64,000 bases of DNA from Tanytarsus gracilentus (taxonomy: Eukaryota; Arthropoda; Insecta; Diptera; Chironomidae): contig JAXRKN010000038.1 of the NCBI GenBank assembly GCA_038502055.1, positions 124,001 through 188,000 on the forward strand, in the 5' to 3' direction. The notes beneath the pieces are model-generated. The model was not told the DNA's origin. It saw only the letters and a list, made by a program, of their open reading frames with translations, and did no database searches. Each line of letters begins with the position of its first letter. The stretch's first letter is position 1. The translations under genes and the position numbers were made by a program. Shown here piece by piece: positions 57,624 to 64,000 of the stretch.

Positions 57624-59620
57624 TTAGTCGTCATCGATGCAAATTAAATCATCATCCTCATCCTCCATTGCAACTGGCTGGACGTCAATGCGCGGACGCT
57701 TATGTGATGGTGAATCTTCTTGGTCATCATCGTCCATTTGTTTGCGTTTCTCGGCAGTTGGTTGAGTCTCTACAACGACAATTAAATCATCATCATCGCT
57801 CTGATAGTTGGTCGCTCCATTGCCATTTGAACTCATTCCGGAAGGTCCTGGCTGTGGATCACTACTCGCTTGCTTAACCTTCTCAACATCATCAGCCGTC
57901 TTTAAAACATCCTTATCGGCAATTATTTCGAACTTGGGTTCATCGCGTTCGGCAGTCTTGTGGAAAATTGTAATTGTGAGCTCATAGTTCTGGAAGAAGT
58001 CATCGACCTTCAAAATGCAACCATCAACGATTGACATCTCCTTCAATAATTTTTCCTCGTTACATTCAGTTTCTCCCTCTTCCGATGAAATAACAATAAC
58101 TCCTTTGCCATCGAGCATTACATCCGGATTAACCATGTTCATTTCCTTAATTAAAATATCATCACGAAGCTCCTTCACAGTCACTGTGTCAGTGTCAACT
58201 TTAAGGACCAGCTCAGGTTTTTCAGCGCATACATAGCATTTTGGATTTGGTGGCTCAATACTTTTCTCGGGCACAAAAATCTGATTGCGTGGATTCGGCA
58301 ATGATCGAATGTAAACGCTCTGGCACTTTTCATAATTCTTCTCCAAAACTTTCAATGCATGGAGAACGACAAAACCTGAAGTGATTGCGTTAGTGCTAGC
58401 GATTGCAGGAATTATATTTCCAGCCATTGATTTAACATCAAATCGAGATTTCTGTGGAATTGAGTAGATAATTGAGCGAACATTTGCGCAAGCAGCCACA
58501 AAATCCATTGCATCTTGATCGTCCTTGTCCCAAACTAAATGATCGTCTGATTTGAGACTCGATGCGGTTTCTTTGAGATTTGAAAGACTATCGGCAAACA
58601 CTTTCTGGCACTCGGCCATTGTCCAAATTTTTTGATCACGCATAACGCCAGCAGTCGATGATGATACATCAGCAAGTTCAGTAATAATTTCAAGATGTTC
58701 ACCAAACTTAATTGGCGTTGGCGGCTTGCGAGTTTTCCACAAATTTGACATGCTCAGCAAGTAATTAATGTCATCGTAGAAGAACTTGTTGAACAATTTC
58801 TCCGGCATATAATCTGAATTTAGAGCCCATTGTTTAGTGCTCACACGCTCGACATTTCCTTTCTCATTTGATTCAGCAGTAAGTGATTCTTTACCAGCTT
58901 CGCCGGCAGCTTCAGGATCAGCTGTGTCTGGTGAGACATCCTCGTCTGCATTGTCCTCGCCAAAGAGCTGATTAAAGAGATGTTTTGCCCACACGATACA
59001 ATGAATCGGTTCTGATGGTGTGTTACGAATTGTGCATCCTGGAAATGTTTTTTGTGCGGCTTTGGGTGTACACTCGTAGCACTGAGACACACCTCGTTGA
59101 ATAAGTTCAACTTGTCCATTGTATCCAGCAGTGCCGCTCTCAATCAAAGGAATCTTGGCGTTTAAGCACATTCTGTTGACATGATTACGGGCAGCCCGAT
59201 TATCTAATGCATTTAGAACCATTTTGAATTGCTGAAAGAATCCAACACCGTAGTCAGTGTTGAAAATACTGTCATGGTATGCTTTAATTTGAACGTTTGG
59301 GTTGAATTTGAGAGCAGTCTCTTTTGCCACAATTGCCTTAGACTTTCCAACATGTTCCTTATGAAAGAGAAATTGACGATTCAAATTCGAGACATCAATC
59401 GTGTCCAAATCAATCTGAAATAAGAGTTAAAATTAGTTTACCAAAAGTTCCAGCTGGATGTTCTGATTTTACTCACAATTTCAATGTCCTTAAAGCCACA
59501 CATTACGAGATTCTTTAAGACTTCACAACCAATGCCACCGGCACCAACGACCAGTATCTTCGAATCGAGGATAAGTTCGCGCAATTTATTTTTATAAACT
59601 CCTTCAATTTCTGCAGCCAT
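57624..59620 (-). CDS. Uba2: SUMO-activating enzyme subunit 2
   Basis: Catalytic subunit of the SUMO E1 (with Aos1): adenylates SUMO and carries it as a thioester. Nuclear. Exons 59620-59477 and 59414-57624, phase 0, 644 residues, normal length. Seen: nucleotide-binding VVGAGGIGCEVLKNL, DLDTIDVSNLNRQFLF, zinc ligands CYECTPK and CYVCAEKP, the active-site segment PGCTIRNTPSEPIHCIVWAK with Cys at about 175, a ubiquitin-like domain, and an acidic C-terminus with the basic nuclear signals EKRKQ and HKRPRI. Complete and intact. Confidence 0.97.
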
Positions 59621-62600
59621 ATTTTTCTCTAATTTTAATATAATAATTGGGTTTTAATTGCGTCACTTGGATAATATCCTAGCAGTATTTATGCTTACCT
59701 CTTCAAGTATATTAGTTTCTTAAAAATTATCGCTCTAATTCTTTTAAAAATTTAATTTTTCTTGAATTTCACAAACTAAGTTGCCCTTGCGAAAAATTTC
59801 GTTCAGAAGTGAATGAAGAAAAAAAAAGTTTGAATATTTTTGAAAAAGTCGTTAATTTTAACGGTCAAAAGTGTTCACGATAGATGAAAATTATTTATGA
59901 CTTAAAGAATTCATGATGACCGGCGACATTAAGTGCGTTTTTAAATGAATTTTATCCAATTGCACAAAATTCCATTGAAACTAATTCCACACAGAATGAT
60001 ACATCCAAATCATTCCTTTCCGACCAGGCACAAAAAATCATTGCATCAATCGGAGTAAAAAAATCGCAATGATGCGAGAGAGAGAGAAAGAGAACTCAAG
60101 TCAGACTGTGTAGTGACTTTGCAGTGTGTTTAAGTTGTCTACTCATGTAAGTTGTCTCATACGACGATTCTCTCGCCCGATTCCGCATGTTATTTGATCT
60201 AATTTTAATAAATTTTGACGGCTATACGGTGTGAATTTTTTTTTATTTAATGTCACAATCTGTTATCAATATGTGAAATATCTAATCGCCTGTGATGTGA
60301 TGGAAAAAGTGGAAGAAAAATATTGTAATATATGCAGAAAAAATTTTGCGATCGATAATAAATTATTTATTCTTCCAAAATAACAGAAGAAAAAAAAGTA
60401 AAAGAATTGTGAAGGAGATAGAAAAAGAAAATTCACGATATATACGTGTCTTGATGAAATAAAAAAAAATGAAGTCATAGTCTGAGAGTGGCAAGCTGAG
60501 TAAATGAGATATATAAACTTTAAGCATGTTCACGAAAAAAAAGAGACGAAAAAGCAAAGTTAATTAAAATTCACTCCGATGGAATTAAAGGATTTTCTTG
60601 TGATATCGAAAAAAATATGGGAATGAGAAAAGTACACAGCAAAGTGATATCGCAACGACATTAACTCTATTTTTTGATTTATCATTTTTTTTTCTTCGAC
60701 TGATAAGAAGAGGGAAAAATATTTTTTATGTAGAAAAATTTTGCGCTTCGTCCCCTCCCCAATACTCGCATTTATTTTCTTTGCGCGCTTGAATTTTGAA
60801 GAAATCGATAAAAGAACCTATCATTCCAAAATCATCACCAGCTCGATGAAAAATAATCGTGGAAAAACTTGACTTTAGCCTTTTTTTTATGGAGAATGAC
60901 ACGGACGGAGCGAAAAATTTTGTAATCTCTTTTTTTTCTTTCTTGTGTATTGTTTCTTTATTCTTTTTTATTTTATACATTCTGCCATATTCTGCTTCTG
61001 AAACCGCAACTTTTAAGAAAAGAGCAGTCTACCTTCCTACATATAAATTAAACGTATTGAATTTATTTCTGCTGTAGAAAAAGAGAGGAAAAAATTACGA
61101 AATGTTGTCGAAAAAAAAAACTAAAACTCATACACTCATTCATCGCGCTTTAATAAAAAAATATATACACATTTTGTGTTACATATTCATGCCGAAAAGA
61201 AGAGAGAAAAAAATTAAAAATATCTTTTCAATGTGAGATGTGTTTTTTTTGGATATACTTTGTGATGATATTAGAGGAAGAGATTCAAAAAGTGTATATT
61301 TGAGAACACACACGGCAATTGGCTGGTCGTTGACAACAAATTTCATTTTTATGGTTGCGAAGGAGCGAATTTTATCGCTACGCAAGGACTTTTTTCTTTT
61401 ATAAAAAATCGAAGTCGATGTGAAGTGGAATGAGATGATGGTGGAAACTGTAAAGCATTAACTACTCTCGTACCATATGGCGCGCAATTGCGTACCTCGA
61501 AATCGTCATCATTTCGTACGATGAGAAGAAAACAAAATTTAGTTTTTATGACTCATCACAAAAATCGATAGACTTTAAAATTCTCGCATCAATTTAAGTT
61601 AATCGTTAATTTGTTGAAACTTTATTGCGGAGACACTGTGCATGCTCCATAGGGTTTCATTAATTAAAAATTAAATTCTCTATTCAATATAGCTTCATGT
61701 CATTTTGTCTGGCAGCAAGAAAAATTGAACGGAGCATGAACAAATTTTTGCCACTAAAATCTTTTTTTATTTGAAAAAAAAGAAAGGAAAGATAAGAAGA
61801 AAATTTTCTTTTATTTCATTTCGTTAGCGGCAAGGGTCATTCTGAGAATGCGTTGCAACTGAGGGGAGGAGTTTATAGGTTTTTAAGCTACTTATCTTAT
61901 TACATAAATTTGTCGACGAGAAAATTTTATTGGAATTATTAAACTTTTACTATGTATGAAAAAATTAAATTCTGAGCTTTTGAAAACTTTTTTCGAGTCC
62001 TTCCAGAGGAGTTTTAAAAAATAAATTTCAAAGATTTTTTTTATTAACATAAAAAATATTTTTAAAATTGCAGAAATAAAAAATTGTCACCTCTTCTCCA
62101 AATAACCCCCAAATCCAAAGAAATGATAGAACCGTGAAGAAAGAGAGAATGAGCAGAAAAGTTTTCATACACAAAAGTGAAAGAGCGAGAAGAATATCTC
62201 GAAAAGAAGAATCGCATTTTTCGAAGATGGTCTTTTAGAAGAAGAAAAGCAAACTAAAAAAGCAACTCTAATAATTTTCAAGGTTCAGTGGTTATAAAAA
62301 TTGAGCAAACAGAGCGTAGACATTTTTCGTTAATCGCTCTAGTTTGTGAATTGGATTTGATTGTGGGGAGACGTGTGCTCGATATATGAATATTTTTTTC
62401 GGTTAATGCTCATTGTGCAACACATATAGATACTCGATAAAGCATGCTGTTGAGCCCTGCAAATCAATACCATTTTATTCTGCCACTCATTTCCTCTCCT
62501 TTTTACGTCAATTTTCGAGACTCTCAAACGAAAAGGAAGTGCCCGGAAGCGGTTTTCTTTATTACAATATTTCATTTCAATATTCACTATTGAAAAAGTT

Positions 62601-64000
62601 TTTCCTTTCTTGAAATTGTAACCAGTTTCTTGGCGACATAATTTTTTTTTGGGGGGTGACAAAAGTACATCTCAATTTTTTCTTCTCCTTTTCACATTAT
62701 TTATTATAACTTACTTCACCGATTCTCCTTCGTCTTACCAAATATAGCGAAAAATTTCTTCTTCTAAGACCATTGGAGCCGAATCAGCAGAAAGTAATGC
62801 GCTCTCTCTCAAACTGTGCGAAGAGAGGCTCAAGTTAATAAATTTTTATTGAAATTAAAGCCAAAAGGCCACAGTGAGAATAAATATATATCGAGTGAGT
62901 GAATGAGCGTGTGTATATGCAAGAGGCAGAGCACAAATAATTTCGTAAAGACTACATGTGCAGAAATAAAAGTTTCTTCTTTATTAAAAACTGCTCAATA
63001 TATATATAAAAGTAAGCGACACATGAAACTAAATCAGTTGAGAGGGGAAAAGAAGAAGAATCGTGACATCACGAGAGTAGTTTTTCTCCTTTCCTCTCGC
63101 CAGCACTGCTCTATTCGCGCGATTAATATTTTTTGCAAGCACAAAGAAGAAGAAACTACAGCAGTACAGCGTGTGGGCATCACACAAGTTTTTTTATTTA
63201 TTTAGAAAAGATGCATATAGATTTGTATATTAAGTCGAGCATTAGGATGATAATTTCACACTCAAAAAAAATCTAACGGTGATCTCCCGCAAGCAAAATT
63301 TCCGGCAGGAGAAGAAGAAAATAGAAAGAGTGACAAATTGACCACCAAATGGTGTTTCCTAAAATCTCAGTTAAAAAAATCTTTTCTATTTTAAATTTCT
63401 TTTAAACATTTCCAATCAAAATATTTTCCAGGGCGTTAAATACGGTACAACTTTTTGAGTTCTAACAGTTGTTTGGAAGAAAAAGTTTAAAATTGCTCTC
63501 ATGTACGCACCCGCACACGTTTTCTGCAGTTATACTCAAATAACCTCGAAACTTTAGCACATCATCGAACATCTCTTAAAAGTTGAATAAATTGTCAGAT
63601 ATTTACGTCGTTAACCCTAACAGCCTCTCAAGTTTATAACACAAATCTCATGGAGGATGGAGATTTTAAGAAGAAGTTTCGTATTATTTTCAGACAGAAA
63701 TGCGTGGTAGCGAGAAAAATTATTTTAATTTTTACACCAAAGATTTATTTCTATATTGAGCGTCTTGCGAGTCCATCGCCACTCATGCATTTCCATTTTT
63801 TTCTATATCAAGTTTTTTTCCTCTCTCGTGTCTAATTTTTTACTTTTTATACATTTTGAAGAGATCGGCCGCATGAGAACAGCTGCTATGGCATTAACTT
63901 AACCAGCATTTTTATTTCACTCTGCATTTGAATACTTTAGTCGATATTTCACGTTTACTTATGATAGTGTTAATGATAATAATTAAAGAAAATATAGCAA
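59621..64000. other. 4.4 kb without recognisable genes
   Basis: AT-rich, with many A/T runs and GAGA-type purine tracts (for example 60073-60095). A possible untranslated exon on the plus strand ends near 60147 (donor GTAAGT after 'tctactcat'), 40 bp after a TCAGACTGTG initiator-like word at 60100. Open frames up to about 107 codons show no domains. It may be the upstream part of a gene that continues beyond the window. Confidence 0.4.

Noticed and set aside
61179..63205. Frames of 68-107 codons and a possible leader exon with GTAAGT near 60148
   Set aside because: No protein motifs; kept only as a remark because the downstream gene, if any, lies outside the window.

Overview
The window is eukaryotic nuclear DNA: AT-rich, with intron-containing genes, short (about 58-75 bp) GT-AG introns, a Pol III tRNA gene and insect gene families (alpha nicotinic receptor, pickpocket channel, seven-transmembrane odorant receptor, Oatp, Ly6 cluster). 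It fits a dipteran, probably a compact-genome nematoceran (midge-like) fly. The species is an inference and cannot be fixed from the sequence alone. All gene models were built by hand from reading frame, splice sites and family motifs. Exon phases were checked for every model and are consistent.

Layout. 0.5-8.0 kb (-): 14 exons of an alpha-type nicotinic acetylcholine receptor subunit, with exons of only 10, 6 and 7 nt. An intron-bearing tRNA-Lys(CTT) lies in one of its introns. 8.0-18.4 kb: no recognisable gene. 18.4-20.8 kb (-): a complete pickpocket/DEG-ENaC channel. 22.7-28.4 kb: a mobile-element graveyard holding a short hairpin, a 1.6-kb TA-flanked inverted repeat with 728-bp arms, a 1.7-kb non-coding retro-insertion with a 24-bp target-site duplication and an AATC tail, and a TIR-bounded block filled with 20-bp minisatellite. 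30.1-32.8 kb (+): Oatp transporter. 33.1-37.1 kb (-): AIFM3-like Rieske/FAD oxidoreductase, with a whole caspase gene (+) nested in its first intron. 37.9-39.6 kb (+): odorant receptor. 39.7-40.3 kb (+): mitochondrial inner-membrane peptidase subunit 1. 40.6-43.4 kb (+): four tandem Ly6/three-finger genes. 43.8-44.9 kb (-): CNPPD1. 45.3-46.8 kb (+): Ariadne-like RBR ubiquitin ligase.

46.9-54.8 kb is a different kind of DNA: a 7.8-kb block bounded by two identical 63-bp direct repeats. It contains decayed C2H2 zinc-finger exons, three copies of one repeat family, a Gln-rich gene, a small F-box-like gene, and an inverted duplication carrying two divergent small secreted/membrane peptide genes. 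After it come a heme-peroxidase homologue that seems to lack catalytic residues (+, 55.1-57.5 kb) and the SUMO E1 subunit Uba2 (-, 57.6-59.6 kb). 59.6-64 kb shows no gene.

The genes do not form one pathway. Functional juxtapositions worth noting are the caspase nested inside an AIF-family gene, and the membrane receptor or channel genes (nAChR, ppk, Or, Ly6 proteins that in other animals modulate nAChRs) in one neighbourhood. Main candidates for novelty are the micro-exon run in the nAChR gene, the 63-bp-bounded island, and the long perfect-length inverted repeat.
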